Origin: Porticoccaceae bacterium
GTDB taxonomy: Bacteria > Pseudomonadota > Gammaproteobacteria > Pseudomonadales > Porticoccaceae
Direction of reading: 5' to 3'
Assembly: GCA_021773435.1 (NCBI GenBank)
Contig: JAJFKC010000009.1
Coordinates: forward strand, 1-64,000
Length of the DNA: 64,000 nt
Shown: positions 47,849 to 58,179 of the stretch, piece after piece
Numbering within the stretch: the first letter of the stretch is position 1
How the letters are laid out: each line of letters starts with the position of its first letter
Notes under the pieces: generated by a model
What the model saw: the letters and a program-made list of their open reading frames with translations, nothing else
Told to the model about the DNA's origin: nothing
The model's database searches: none
Translations under genes and position numbers: made by a program

Positions 47849-47918
47849 ATATTTTTGTGGTGTCGGTGGTGGTGCAAATTGCTATACTGCGTGGTCACGA
47901 CAAAATTTAGGAGAAGTT

Positions 47919-48164
47919 ATGCCTTCATCTTTTTACGAAATAGTGATGCTTCCTGACGGGGAAGTGGTCTTGCAACGCGCCCATGAAGAGGGCGAACCAC
48001 TGATACGCATAAATTTTTCGGATGAGGCAAAGTTCTACCTGAATGACACAACCATTGATATAGCCAAAGCCATGATTGACGCTGGTATAGACGCTGTCGA
48101 GCAACTCAGCGTTGACAGCTATACGGTTGAAGAGGAAGAGCTTGAAAAGCGAGTTGTGCATTAA
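47919..48164 (+). CDS. Small conserved-type hypothetical protein
   Basis: 81 aa, GGAGAAG SD before ATG, acidic composition. Confidence 0.6.
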   Translation: MPSSFYEIVMLPDGEVVLQRAHEEGEPLIRINFSDEAKFYLNDTTIDIAKAMIDAGIDAVEQLSVDSYTVEEEELEKRVVH

Positions 48165-48223
48165 AGAGGAAGAAAACCAAGTTCTGCGTCTGCCAATCAT
48201 CTACTACAATTTAGTCTTGTTGC

Positions 48224-49126
48224 CTATTTCCTGTCGGTAATTTTCGATAACTTTTTTTGCATTAACAGACTTTGTTTTAAAAGCCCGCGGACATTTTGAT
48301 TGGACGGGTCATAGATCAAAGACTTTTCTAACTGCTTAATTCCTTGGTTGATGTCAGTACTTAAAAGCTGACGACCAAACTTATAATAGGCCGTGGCAAT
48401 ATTTTTCTCAAGCAGCGCTATTCTTGCGTCGGTAGGTGTTAATTTACGGGCAGCGGCGAGGTGCGAGCTTGCCTTGTCCAGACTGTTATTCGAGATTAAT
48501 TCATCAACGATCATAAAATGCGTATCCGTGACAAATTGTTTAACGTCGGACGGGAAATCAGAGTCAGGTAGAGCGTTGGTGTGGCGTAATATCTCTTCAT
48601 AGAGCCCTTTGTTGGCAAGCGCTTTAAGTTGACCAGGATCATATTGTTTTAGATCACTGTTCAATGGGCGCGAGGCCAATACGCTTTGTTGCTCCTTCAA
48701 GGATTTCTTGTTTTGGGCGTTGGTCATACGAATCTTTTGTATTTCCCGAAGTTTTTGGCGGGCGCCCTGATGATCTGGCATAGCTGCGAGGCTAGTTAAA
48801 AAGTGTATCCGTGCAGTTTTGTGATTACCTGATTTGAATGCGCGCTTACCTGCTTTATAAGAGTCGTTTGCTTGACCACTAAGTTTGCTTTCCAGTAATC
48901 GTTGTTGTTTCGCCGCTTCAGGGTGCTGCGGTTCTATCAGAGTAATTATTCGCCAGTGGCTTAATGCGGTAGCGAGCTCATTATTTTGTTGATGATGATT
49001 CGCCAGTGAAATCTGGCGGTCAATAAATGACGAGTTGCTTTCCTGTCGCGTCGGTGATGTTGAACAGCCTGCAATTAACAGGAGGAGAAAATAAGCTGCT
49101 GCAAAGCGGTAATAGATGCAGGTCAT
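48224..49126 (-). CDS. Lipoprotein with TPR-like repeats
   Basis: Lipobox LLLLIAGC near the N-terminus; helical repeat pattern. Confidence 0.7.
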   Translation of the reverse strand: MTCIYYRFAAAYFLLLLIAGCSTSPTRQESNSSFIDRQISLANHHQQNNELATALSHWRIITLIEPQHPEAAKQQRLLESKLSGQANDSYKAGKRAFKSGNHKTARIHFLTSLAAMPDHQGARQKLREIQKIRMTNAQNKKSLKEQQSVLASRPLNSDLKQYDPGQLKALANKGLYEEILRHTNALPDSDFPSDVKQFVTDTHFMIVDELISNNSLDKASSHLAAARKLTPTDARIALLEKNIATAYYKFGRQLLSTDINQGIKQLEKSLIYDPSNQNVRGLLKQSLLMQKKLSKITDRK

Positions 49127-49132
49127 CTTTTA

Positions 49133-50146
49133 TTATCGCGACCGCTTGCCATTAATAATCTTTATAAAACTGCTCAGATCATGGTTGTTGTATATCATGG
49201 TTCGTTGTAGTAATAGAGGGTCGGCGAAAGTATTATTTGGGCCTCGTTTTACCGTTGTGGCAAGTGTGTAATTTGATTTCTTCAGGTGTTCAATTGTCTC
49301 GCTGCTGCTATTGCCGTAAGGGTAAGCTAATATAGTTGGCCTATGGCTAAGATGATTACTAATTGTGATTTCAGCGCTGTCTATTTCATTTGCAATGCGT
49401 TTGCGATGTGAACTTTGAGTCTCGGCATTTGGATCATAACTAAGACTGCTATGCGTCTTTGTATGTGACTCGATACCAATCACGCCGCTACTTTGCATTT
49501 CGTTTATTTGATCCCACGAGAGGGCCATAGAACCGCCAATGAAATCGGTATAGACAAATAGCGTGGCAGTTAAACCATACTTTTTTAATATTGGGTAAGC
49601 GGTTTCATAAACAGAACGGTAACCATCATCGATAGTTAATATAACCGCTTTGGGCGGAATCGCTTTTTCTCCAGCAAGAATCTCCGACAATTTTTTCAGT
49701 GGTATTACCTGGTAGTCGTTGCTAACCAGATACGCCATTTGCTTGTCGAACGCATTTGCAGAGACTTCTAGCTGGTTATTGGAGTCTGAGCGAGCTGAGA
49801 ATTGGTGGTAGCACAATATAGGGATTCCCTGGAAGTGATTTGCGTAAACTCCGGCAGGATTTATCGGGGTAATTGGTAACGCCACAATGTCGCCGCTTTC
49901 GAATAAGGCCCGCCCGTTAAGCTCGGTAATTTGCCAGTCGTCCCAATGGTCACCGAGGTATTGTGTTGCGAGCGTCTCTGAATTTTTGGCTCGATCTATC
50001 CTTATTAGCTTAATATCTGGGTTTTGGGCGAGTATGGAATCAGCGTGGATTAAAAGTGGAATAAAAAATGAGCCGAGTACGATGCACAGCTGAGGTGCGA
50101 AACGCCTTAAAAAATAGCTTTTTTCCTTGTTAGCATCAGAAAACAT
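49133..50146 (-). CDS. Polysaccharide deacetylase-family protein
   Basis: ILCYHQF, AVILTIDDGYRSVYETAYPILKKYGLTATLFV, LAYPYGNSS. Confidence 0.9.
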   Translation of the reverse strand: MFSDANKEKSYFLRRFAPQLCIVLGSFFIPLLIHADSILAQNPDIKLIRIDRAKNSETLATQYLGDHWDDWQITELNGRALFESGDIVALPITPINPAGVYANHFQGIPILCYHQFSARSDSNNQLEVSANAFDKQMAYLVSNDYQVIPLKKLSEILAGEKAIPPKAVILTIDDGYRSVYETAYPILKKYGLTATLFVYTDFIGGSMALSWDQINEMQSSGVIGIESHTKTHSSLSYDPNAETQSSHRKRIANEIDSAEITISNHLSHRPTILAYPYGNSSSETIEHLKKSNYTLATTVKRGPNNTFADPLLLQRTMIYNNHDLSSFIKIINGKRSR

Positions 50147-51855
50147 TAAAGATCGTCAGGATTGTTTTCAATTATAGTGAAATCACTTAAGTTATCGTCA
50201 TCGAGGTGTGCAGATTCAGCGATCTTCAAATTATCACCATTATCTTCTGGGGTTTTGTCACTGGTCCCCGGGTTTTCAGATGAAGCTTGAAGTTGCAATT
50301 TTTCGGCTAGCGCGTTGAACGCAGTGGCGAGTGATCCAAATTCGTTTTTCCATGATTGGGAAATACGAGTGCTATAGTTAGCTTCACTCAGATCCCTCAG
50401 TGAGCGCCTTATGGTTAACAAATTCCGAGCAATCAACCTGTTAACAAAGTATAAAACAATTAAGACAGCAAGCACGACCGAGAGCGCCAGAATTACCATA
50501 ACTCGCCTGGTCACTGACATGACACTGTCTAACTGGTTTTGAGAGATGCCCAGTTTTAATTGTCCAATAGCTATGTTGTTAAAGCGTATTGGTGATACGA
50601 AGTAGTAGCTCTTATCGGCCTGATCAGTTGATTCGAAGACGGCTACTTCGCGTCTGGTGTGAAGTAACGTGATGTCATCGCCAGGGACCCATTGCTGTCC
50701 TATATTGGCCTTGTCTGTCGACGAGCGGATGCTCGATGTATGGTCAATAATGTCGAGGGAATCAAAAGATTTGCGTTCATATGCCTGATCGGTGAGGGAG
50801 TCAAGACCGATCCAGTCCTCGCCCAGCAGCGGGATAGCACTTTCCGACGCAATAAAGGTGGACAGCGAGACTCCGCTGTTGATGGCCTGGTCGGTGAGCA
50901 AGGTGCTTTGAATATTAAAGACGACGGTTGCACTAATGGCCATTACAATGCCGACCACTGCACTCATGATTCCTGTTGTGCGGACTTGCATAGGCAAGTA
51001 GTTTTGTTCATCTTTTTTGTCATGAAAGGTACGCAGCTCTTTTGACAGAGCCAGATAAAGTTGTTTGCCATTTTGAAAACGCCGTTCAGGTTTTTTCTGC
51101 ATTAAGCGCGTGATAATACTTTGCATCCCAGAAGGTACATCGGGTGAATATTGACGAATAGGTGTGGGTTCCTTCTGGATGATCTGCATGATTAGTGTCG
51201 GCATCGATTTGCCGTCAAAGGCTTTATGGCCGGTGACCATTTCATAGAGAATTACGCCGAGCGCAAAGAGATCCGAGCGGCCGTCTACCGGATCACCTTT
51301 CGCCTGTTCTGGCGACATGTAGCGGGGTGTTCCCATGATAGTGCCAGCTTGTGTGCTGTCTTTGATGTCAGTATCAGTGTTTTTGGCGATGCCAAAATCT
51401 GCAATCTTTACCGCGTTATTGTCGCCGGTAAATATGATGTTGTCGGGTTTTATATCTCTATGGATAACGCCAGCGGCGTGAGCATAATCAAGAGCGCTGG
51501 CAATCTGCATGCCAATTTCGATGGTGTCTTCCAGCGCTATGGACTTGCCACATTTTAGAACATCAGAGAGATCCTCTCCTTCGAGTAATTCCATGAGGAT
51601 ATAAGGTGCGTCGTCCACCTTGCCAATATCATAGATAGTGACAATGTTGGAATGGGTGAGGGTTCCTGCTGCCCGGGCTTCTTTGAGGAAGCGATCGAGA
51701 TGCTCCTTTTCTTCGAGCAGCCCACCTTTAAGTATTTTAATTGCACCAACGCGACCGATTTCGGGGTCGTACGCTTTATAGACTTCGGCCATAGCACCGG
51801 AGCCGATATGATCTCTGATCTCATATCGGCCTACCGTTTTTCCTAACAGTTCCAT
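50146..51855 (-). CDS. Membrane Ser/Thr protein kinase with extracytoplasmic region and C-terminal HAMP
   Basis: VIHRDIKPDNIIF, IADFGIAKN, GTPRYMSPEQ; two TM segments; HAMP-like segment after the second TM; start at MELLGKTVGRYEI. Confidence 0.9.
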   Translation of the reverse strand: MELLGKTVGRYEIRDHIGSGAMAEVYKAYDPEIGRVGAIKILKGGLLEEKEHLDRFLKEARAAGTLTHSNIVTIYDIGKVDDAPYILMELLEGEDLSDVLKCGKSIALEDTIEIGMQIASALDYAHAAGVIHRDIKPDNIIFTGDNNAVKIADFGIAKNTDTDIKDSTQAGTIMGTPRYMSPEQAKGDPVDGRSDLFALGVILYEMVTGHKAFDGKSMPTLIMQIIQKEPTPIRQYSPDVPSGMQSIITRLMQKKPERRFQNGKQLYLALSKELRTFHDKKDEQNYLPMQVRTTGIMSAVVGIVMAISATVVFNIQSTLLTDQAINSGVSLSTFIASESAIPLLGEDWIGLDSLTDQAYERKSFDSLDIIDHTSSIRSSTDKANIGQQWVPGDDITLLHTRREVAVFESTDQADKSYYFVSPIRFNNIAIGQLKLGISQNQLDSVMSVTRRVMVILALSVVLAVLIVLYFVNRLIARNLLTIRRSLRDLSEANYSTRISQSWKNEFGSLATAFNALAEKLQLQASSENPGTSDKTPEDNGDNLKIAESAHLDDDNLSDFTIIENNPDDL

Positions 51856-51871
51856 GGCAATATCCCTGAGT

Positions 51872-52762
51872 CTATTTAAAGATTTTTTTTGCTGAGGCGA
51901 ATAAATTATTGATGGTTTTTTTGACGCCACCCGAGTGCTCTGGCAAGTTAGCGGGCTTGTCCATGACGATGGTATGTCTGTCCAGGTCTGGGTTTTCTGC
52001 ATCGGTATGCAGGTGGGCTTGTCTGGTGATCAATGATTCTGTGATTTTGTTTTCCGGCAGGGCTTCATCGGGGTCGATAACTACAATGGTGATGTTATCG
52101 CGACCACCGCTATCGAGCGCGCCTTTAATCAACTCGTTAACCTGTGCTTCAGGTGATACGTGATGGCTGAGGATGTTTGCTATCGATGCGTCATTGAGTT
52201 CGTCATTGAGACCGTCACTACATAGCAGCAGTTTTTCTCCCCTGGCGAGCACACCGGTTATTTCGTCCACCTGTAAACCTGCATTTGGCGAGACGCCAAT
52301 GGACTGGGTGATGACGTTACGTTTTGGGTGTTTAAACGCCTCTTCGCGGGTAATGGCACCTTTCGCAACCAGAGCCTCAACAAATGAGTGATCCGTGCTC
52401 AGTAGAGTCAGGGTGCCATCCCACAGATAGGCGCGGCTATCACCAACCCAGGCGATTTGATATTCCCGATCTTTGAGAGCGACGGCAATAACGGTGGAAC
52501 CCATATTCGCGCCGCCTTCTTTTCGGGCTATGGCACCAAGCACCACCTGATGGGCAGACTCTATCGCGCCAACCAGATTGCCGGTATCACGATAAACAGA
52601 CTTGATGGTATCGCGGGTCAGGGTGCTGGCAACATCGCCGCTGGCATGGCCGCCGACACCATCGGCAACCAGCCAAAGACCGAGTTCGGGGGCAGCGGCA
52701 TAGCAATCTTCGTTAAGCTTGCGGACGTTACCCCGGTGGGTTTCAGCTGCATAATTAATCAT
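51872..52762 (-). CDS. PP2C-family Ser/Thr phosphatase
   Basis: LWLVADGVGGHASGDVAS, WVGDSRAYLW, LLLCSDGLNDELND, GGRDNITIVVI. Confidence 0.92.
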   Translation of the reverse strand: MINYAAETHRGNVRKLNEDCYAAAPELGLWLVADGVGGHASGDVASTLTRDTIKSVYRDTGNLVGAIESAHQVVLGAIARKEGGANMGSTVIAVALKDREYQIAWVGDSRAYLWDGTLTLLSTDHSFVEALVAKGAITREEAFKHPKRNVITQSIGVSPNAGLQVDEITGVLARGEKLLLCSDGLNDELNDASIANILSHHVSPEAQVNELIKGALDSGGRDNITIVVIDPDEALPENKITESLITRQAHLHTDAENPDLDRHTIVMDKPANLPEHSGGVKKTINNLFASAKKIFK

Positions 52763-52859
52763 GGAGTTTTCTTTTTGTCATGATTTATAAATAATGCCGG
52801 GGAGCGTTTTGGTTTTTTGGCTCAGGAACTAACTAATTGCTGGCAATGCCTGATAGCAA

Positions 52860-54149
52860 TTAGCGCTCTTCTAGTGGCGGGATTTCGCGCTTTGCTGGCC
52901 CGGTATAGAGCTGCCGGGGCCGCCCGATTTTGTAGGGATTGCTGATCATTTCGTTCCAGTGTGAAATCCAGCCAACGGTTCTTCCCGTGGCAAATATAAC
53001 CGTAAACATTTCAGTCGGTATGCCCAGTGCTTTCATAATAATGCCGGAGTAAAAATCGACATTGGGGTAGAGCTTTTTGCTGACGAAATAATTATCTTCC
53101 AGGGCAATCTGCTCCAGTCGTTTGGCAATTTTCAGGAGCGGATCATTATCTAATCCCAATTCGGCTAAGACTTCGTCGCAGGCCTTTTTCATCACCTTGG
53201 CGCGAGGGTCAAAGTTTTTATACACGCGGTGACCAAAGCCCATAAGGCGGAACGAGTCGTTTTTGTCCTTGGCCCGTTTAACAAAGCCATCGATATGCTT
53301 TTCGTCGCCAATTTCTTTAAGCATTTCTAGTACGGCCTGATTCGCACCACCGTGGGATGGCCCCCACAGCGCCGCAATACCGGCAGCGATGCATGAAAAC
53401 GGATTGGCGCCAGAAGAGCCAGCTAAGCGTACGGTTGAAGTCGAGGCATTTTGTTCATGATCAGCATGGAGTAAAAATAATAAATCCATCGCTTTTGCTA
53501 ATACGGGGCTGACACTGGGTTCGTCACAGGGGGTGCCGAACATCATATGCAAAAAGTTTTCAGCGTAGGCCATGTGATTTTTGGGGTACATATATGGCTG
53601 GCCTACATAATGTTTGTAACACATGGCGGCTAGGGTCGGCATTTTCGCGATCAAGCGGTGTGCCGTGACCATGCGGTGGGTAGGATCCTCGATGTCGATA
53701 GAATCGTGGTAAAACGAAGACATGGCACCGACCACGCCGCACATGATGGACATGGGGTGGGCGTCATAACTAAACCCTGAAAGAAATTGCTCAATCGAGC
53801 GATTGACCATGGTATGGGAAGTGATGATGCTTTCAAATTCGTCTTTTTGTGTCGCGTTGGGCAACTCACCATTCAACAACAGGTAGCAGGTTTCCAGGTA
53901 GCTGGATTTTTCAGCGAGTTCCTCTATAGGATAGCCTCGGTGTAATAAAATGCCCTTGGCACCATCGATATACGTGATCTTTGACTCGCACGAGGCTGTC
54001 GAGGTGAAGCCGGGATCAAAGGTGAATATATCGTTGGCAGTCAACGAGCTGACGTCAATAACATCCTGCCCCAAAACACCGGAGCGAACCGGCAGATCGA
54101 TAGGGCTGTCAAATCCGTCTATGTTCAATACGGCTTTCTTATCTGTCAT
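52860..54149 (-). CDS. gltA: Citrate synthase
   Basis: [59 protein letters not shown]. Confidence 0.96.
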   Translation of the reverse strand: MTDKKAVLNIDGFDSPIDLPVRSGVLGQDVIDVSSLTANDIFTFDPGFTSTASCESKITYIDGAKGILLHRGYPIEELAEKSSYLETCYLLLNGELPNATQKDEFESIITSHTMVNRSIEQFLSGFSYDAHPMSIMCGVVGAMSSFYHDSIDIEDPTHRMVTAHRLIAKMPTLAAMCYKHYVGQPYMYPKNHMAYAENFLHMMFGTPCDEPSVSPVLAKAMDLLFLLHADHEQNASTSTVRLAGSSGANPFSCIAAGIAALWGPSHGGANQAVLEMLKEIGDEKHIDGFVKRAKDKNDSFRLMGFGHRVYKNFDPRAKVMKKACDEVLAELGLDNDPLLKIAKRLEQIALEDNYFVSKKLYPNVDFYSGIIMKALGIPTEMFTVIFATGRTVGWISHWNEMISNPYKIGRPRQLYTGPAKREIPPLEER

Positions 54150-54590
54150 AAATTTTTCCTCAAAGAGCGATCAAACTCAAGCCGCACGGGCAGACCTGAA
54201 ACTAGCAGAGGCGGGAGACTATAGCTCTCGGCAGGTGTTTGTCAATTTGGCAACGTAAACCTGTGATGTTTGCTTTTCGAGCGCATTGATCAAGCCTGTT
54301 ATCAATAGCGAGCGCACGTTTTTGGTGAATCAAATAGTGTTTGATTCCATCCCCGAAACGACAAATATTGCCGTTTAAAAATTTCCTCGAAATGTCCTTG
54401 AAAGCAAGGGGTCGCGCGTTGTATTAGCATTTTAATCCACCTATACTAGCGCGGTTTTAAAACGGGCGCTCACCTTGGACTACTCGGTACTGTGGAAGCC
54501 AAGCTGGATAGTTTGAAGCGACTAGTTCATCCCGAAATCAATTCGGAAAGTGGTAACAGGCTGTCTTTATGGGTACTTTATACGTACTAA

Positions 54591-54623
54591 ATAGTTACTT
54601 GATAGTTACTTGATAGTTACTTG
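54591..54623. repeat. 11-bp tandem repeat x3 upstream of sdhC
   Basis: ATAGTTACTTG x3 exact. Confidence 0.95.
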
Positions 54624-54744
54624 GAAATTTTTCGGGTGAGTAGTTGCGGGAAGGTAGTAAGCAGTTAGTTGTTGACGGTTAACAGTAGAATCTTAGAAAT
54701 AAAACCAATACCAGCGAAGTAGAAATACAAAGGTAGCCTTCACC

Positions 54745-55122
54745 GTGAATGATAAAAGACCTGTCAATCTTGATATAGCGACTATTAGCCTGCCCATAAC
54801 CGCTTACGCGTCGATTCTGCATCGAGTGTCCGGTGTCGTGCTATTTTTTGCGGTGGGCATTTTGTTGTGGATATTAGATGCCAGTCTGGCATCTCAGGAA
54901 AGTTTTGATTCCATCAAAGAAACCTTGAGCAGCCCCATTGTGAAATTGATTATTTGGGGAATATTGGCGGCGCTGGGCTACCACCTGTTGGCTGGAGTGC
55001 GTCACATGATTATGGACTTTGGTATTGGCGAGACCCTCGAAGGCGGTGCTCTGGGGGCAAGAATCGTTATTCTGGCAGCGTTTGTGCTGGTCGGTCTGGC
55101 GGGAGTTTGGTTATGGCTGTAG
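54745..55122 (+). CDS. sdhC: Succinate dehydrogenase cytochrome b556 subunit
   Basis: RPVNLDIATISLPITAYASILHRVSGV; LGYHLLAGVRHMIMD. Confidence 0.93.
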   Translation: MNDKRPVNLDIATISLPITAYASILHRVSGVVLFFAVGILLWILDASLASQESFDSIKETLSSPIVKLIIWGILAALGYHLLAGVRHMIMDFGIGETLEGGALGARIVILAAFVLVGLAGVWLWL

Positions 55123-55496
55123 GCAATGTAACAAGTTTTGGCCGGAGCGGTCTTTCTGACTGGTTGCTGCAACGGGTCAGTGCCGTGGTCATGACCGTGT
55201 ATCTGGTATTCATAGTGGGATACATATTATTCAGCGGCGAGCTCAACTACGCTGACTGGAAAGCATTACATGAAAATTTCCTGGTACGGTTATTGAGCTT
55301 GTTTGCCATATTGTCGCTGGCTGCCCATGCCTGGATAGGCCTTTGGGCGGTACTGACTGATTACGTGACGGTGCGGCTGCTGGGTCCGAGTGCGACCGCT
55401 ATAAGGATTTTCCTGCAACTGGGCATGATTGCTGTCACCTTAAGCTATGTGGTGTGGGCGATCGCAATCCTTTGGGGAGCCGGCATTAATGGCTAA
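55113..55496 (+). CDS. sdhD: Succinate dehydrogenase membrane anchor subunit
   Basis: [37 protein letters not shown]; overlaps the end of sdhC. Confidence 0.92.
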   Translation: MAVGNVTSFGRSGLSDWLLQRVSAVVMTVYLVFIVGYILFSGELNYADWKALHENFLVRLLSLFAILSLAAHAWIGLWAVLTDYVTVRLLGPSATAIRIFLQLGMIAVTLSYVVWAIAILWGAGING

Positions 55497-57261
55497 TATG
55501 CGAACCATTTCTTTTGACGGCTTAATTGTCGGCGGCGGGGGAGCCGGGATGCGCTCGGCCTTGCAGTTGGCCCAGTCTGGATACAAAACAGCTGTTATTA
55601 CCAAAGTTTTTCCGACCCGTTCGCACACCGTATCGGCGCAGGGCGGCATTACCTGTGCTATCGCCAGTGATGACCCTGACGACCAGTGGCAATGGCATAT
55701 GTATGACACGGTTAAAGGCTCTGATTATATTGGTGATCAGGATGCCATAGAGTATATGTGCTCAGTGGGACCAGAAGCAGTATTTGAGCTTGAGCACATG
55801 GGGTTGCCATTTTCCCGTACCGAAGAGGGTCGCATATACCAACGTCCCTTCGGCGGCCAGTCGAAAGATTTTGGCAGCGGTGGCCAGGCGGCCCGTACCT
55901 GTGCGGCGGCGGATCGAACCGGCCATGCGTTATTACACACGCTTTATCAGGGCAATCTGAAAAACAACACGGTTTTTCTCAATGAATGGTTTGCGGTCGA
56001 CCTGGTAAAAAATCAGGATGGTGCCGTAGTCGGCGTGATTGCGATCGAGATTGAAACCGGCGAAGTGGTCTATATCAAATCAAAAGCAACCGTACTGGCT
56101 ACAGGTGGCGCAGGACGGATTTATGCTTCTACCACCAACGCGCATATCAATACCGGCGACGGTATTGGCATGGCTTTGCGCGCGGGTTTCCCTGTTCAGG
56201 ATATCGAGATGTGGCAGTTCCATCCCACCGGTATCCATGGTGCCGGGGTATTGGTTACCGAAGGCTGTCGGGGCGAAGGCGGTTATCTGGTCAATAAAGA
56301 CGGCGAACGTTTTATGGAGCGTTACGCGCCCAATGCCAAAGATTTGGCCGGTCGCGATGTCGTCGCGCGCTCAATGGTACTGGAAATCCTCGAAGGTCGA
56401 GGTTGTGGGCCGGATGCTGACCACGTATTCCTCAAGCTCGATCATCTTGGTGAAGAAGTTTTACACAGTCGACTACCGGGTATTTGTGAGCTTGCCGAAA
56501 CCTTTGCCCATGTTGATCCCGTCAAAGACCTGGTGCCCGTGGTGCCGACCTGCCATTACATGATGGGCGGCATACCGACAAATGTCGATGGTCAGGCACT
56601 TATGCAGGATGCCGACGGCAATGATCAGATTATTGAGGGGCTATATGCTTGTGGTGAAGCGGCCTGTGTATCAGTGCATGGTGCCAATCGACTCGGTGGC
56701 AATTCCTTACTGGATTTAGTGGTGTTTGGTCGATCCTCTGGCCTGTTCATTGAACAATCTCTCCGCGAAGGTATCGACCTGCGCGACGCTTCCGATACCG
56801 ATATCGACACCGCCATGGCTCGCCTCAATGGCATTAATAATAATGCCAGCGGTGAGTCTGTGGCTGGTCTTCGCAAAGAGCTGCAAACAATTATGCACAA
56901 TCATTTTGGCGTATTTCGCCGTGGCGACTATATGCTGGAAGGTGTAAGCAAGCTCGCCGATTTGCGGGTGCGTATCGAAGCGGTGGGGCTTGATGATAAA
57001 AGCAAGGCCTATAATACCGCACGCATCGAAGCACTGGAGTTGCAAAACCTGCTGGAGGTTGCTGAGGCAACAGCTATTGCGGCTGAAGAGCGAAAGGAAA
57101 GCCGGGGCGCTCATGCTCGAGAAGATTTCACTGAGCGTGATGATGATAACTGGTTGTGTCACTCCTTATATTTTCCCGATGATAAATCGGTTAAAAAGCG
57201 CTCGGTTAATTTTGCGCCTGTCACGCGAGAGGCTTTTGAGCCGAAAGCACGGGTTTACTAA
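55489..57261 (+). CDS. sdhA: Succinate dehydrogenase flavoprotein subunit
   Basis: [46 protein letters not shown]. Confidence 0.97.
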   Translation: MANMRTISFDGLIVGGGGAGMRSALQLAQSGYKTAVITKVFPTRSHTVSAQGGITCAIASDDPDDQWQWHMYDTVKGSDYIGDQDAIEYMCSVGPEAVFELEHMGLPFSRTEEGRIYQRPFGGQSKDFGSGGQAARTCAAADRTGHALLHTLYQGNLKNNTVFLNEWFAVDLVKNQDGAVVGVIAIEIETGEVVYIKSKATVLATGGAGRIYASTTNAHINTGDGIGMALRAGFPVQDIEMWQFHPTGIHGAGVLVTEGCRGEGGYLVNKDGERFMERYAPNAKDLAGRDVVARSMVLEILEGRGCGPDADHVFLKLDHLGEEVLHSRLPGICELAETFAHVDPVKDLVPVVPTCHYMMGGIPTNVDGQALMQDADGNDQIIEGLYACGEAACVSVHGANRLGGNSLLDLVVFGRSSGLFIEQSLREGIDLRDASDTDIDTAMARLNGINNNASGESVAGLRKELQTIMHNHFGVFRRGDYMLEGVSKLADLRVRIEAVGLDDKSKAYNTARIEALELQNLLEVAEATAIAAEERKESRGAHAREDFTERDDDNWLCHSLYFPDDKSVKKRSVNFAPVTREAFEPKARVY

Positions 57262-57338
57262 GCAGTTTTGCGTGTATACATTTGCGTATACACAACAGGC
57301 GGCCATGAGCGGTCGTAACCAGATAAGTGGACCATAGA

Positions 57339-58043
57339 ATGCTTCAAGTCAGTATCTATCGCTACAACCCAGAACAGGATTCTGCGCCTTTTATGCAGGA
57401 CTTTGAGTTTGATACCGAGGGTAAAGATCTCATGGTTCTCGATGTGCTTGAGTTGCTCAAAGCCCAGGACACAACATTGGTATTTCGGCGCTCCTGTCGT
57501 GAAGGTGTTTGCGGTTCAGACGGCATTAATATCAATGGCAAGAACGGCCTCGCCTGTGTGACCCCGCTGTCAGAATGCGTTAAAAAGAATAAGCTGGTGT
57601 TACGGCCGCTACCTGGTTTGCCAGTGATTCGTGATCTGGTCATCGACATGAGCCAGTTCTACGCCCAGTACGAAAAGATAAAACCCTACCTGTTAAATGA
57701 TAGCCCCCCACCCGGCATTGAAAGACTGCAATCCGTCGAAGAACGGGAAAAGCTTGATGGCCTGTATGAATGTATTCTTTGCGCCTGCTGTTCAACGAGC
57801 TGTCCATCATTCTGGTGGAACCCCGACAAGTTTATTGGCCCAGCCGGGCTGCTACAGGCTTATCGCTTTCTGGCCGACAGTCGAGATACGGCGACCGAGG
57901 AACGTTTGTCCGAGCTGGATGATCCCTTTAGTGTGTTCCGTTGCCATGGTATTCAAAATTGTGTGTCGGTATGCCCCAAAAGCCTGAACCCGACCAGGGC
58001 CATTGGCCATATTCGCAATATGTTGTTGAGTAGTGGAACCTAG
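57339..58043 (+). CDS. sdhB: Succinate dehydrogenase iron-sulfur subunit
   Basis: FRRSCREGVCGSDGININGKNGLAC, CILCACCSTSCPSFWW. Confidence 0.97.
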   Translation: MLQVSIYRYNPEQDSAPFMQDFEFDTEGKDLMVLDVLELLKAQDTTLVFRRSCREGVCGSDGININGKNGLACVTPLSECVKKNKLVLRPLPGLPVIRDLVIDMSQFYAQYEKIKPYLLNDSPPPGIERLQSVEEREKLDGLYECILCACCSTSCPSFWWNPDKFIGPAGLLQAYRFLADSRDTATEERLSELDDPFSVFRCHGIQNCVSVCPKSLNPTRAIGHIRNMLLSSGT

Positions 58044-58054
58044 TTCGAGTACAT

Positions 58055-58088
58055 AGTTGTAGTAGATGTTTAGTTGGAGCAGATGTAT
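58055..58088. repeat. 17-bp imperfect tandem repeat x2 between sdhB and sucA
   Basis: AGTTGTAGTAGATGTTT / AGTTGGAGCAGATGTAT. Confidence 0.6.
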
Positions 58089-58179
58089 AGGCATCTCTGT
58101 CCCAAGCCAATTGATTATTAAACTAACCCGGTGCAGTTAAAAACCATAAAGTGCGATTGGCAATGTTGGAGATAAAGTG

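Noticed and set aside
18224-58088. Phase variation by tandem repeats
   Set aside because: Repeats inside firm coding sequence have periods divisible by 3, so copy changes would not shift frame; no classical mono- or tetranucleotide phase-variable tract was seen.
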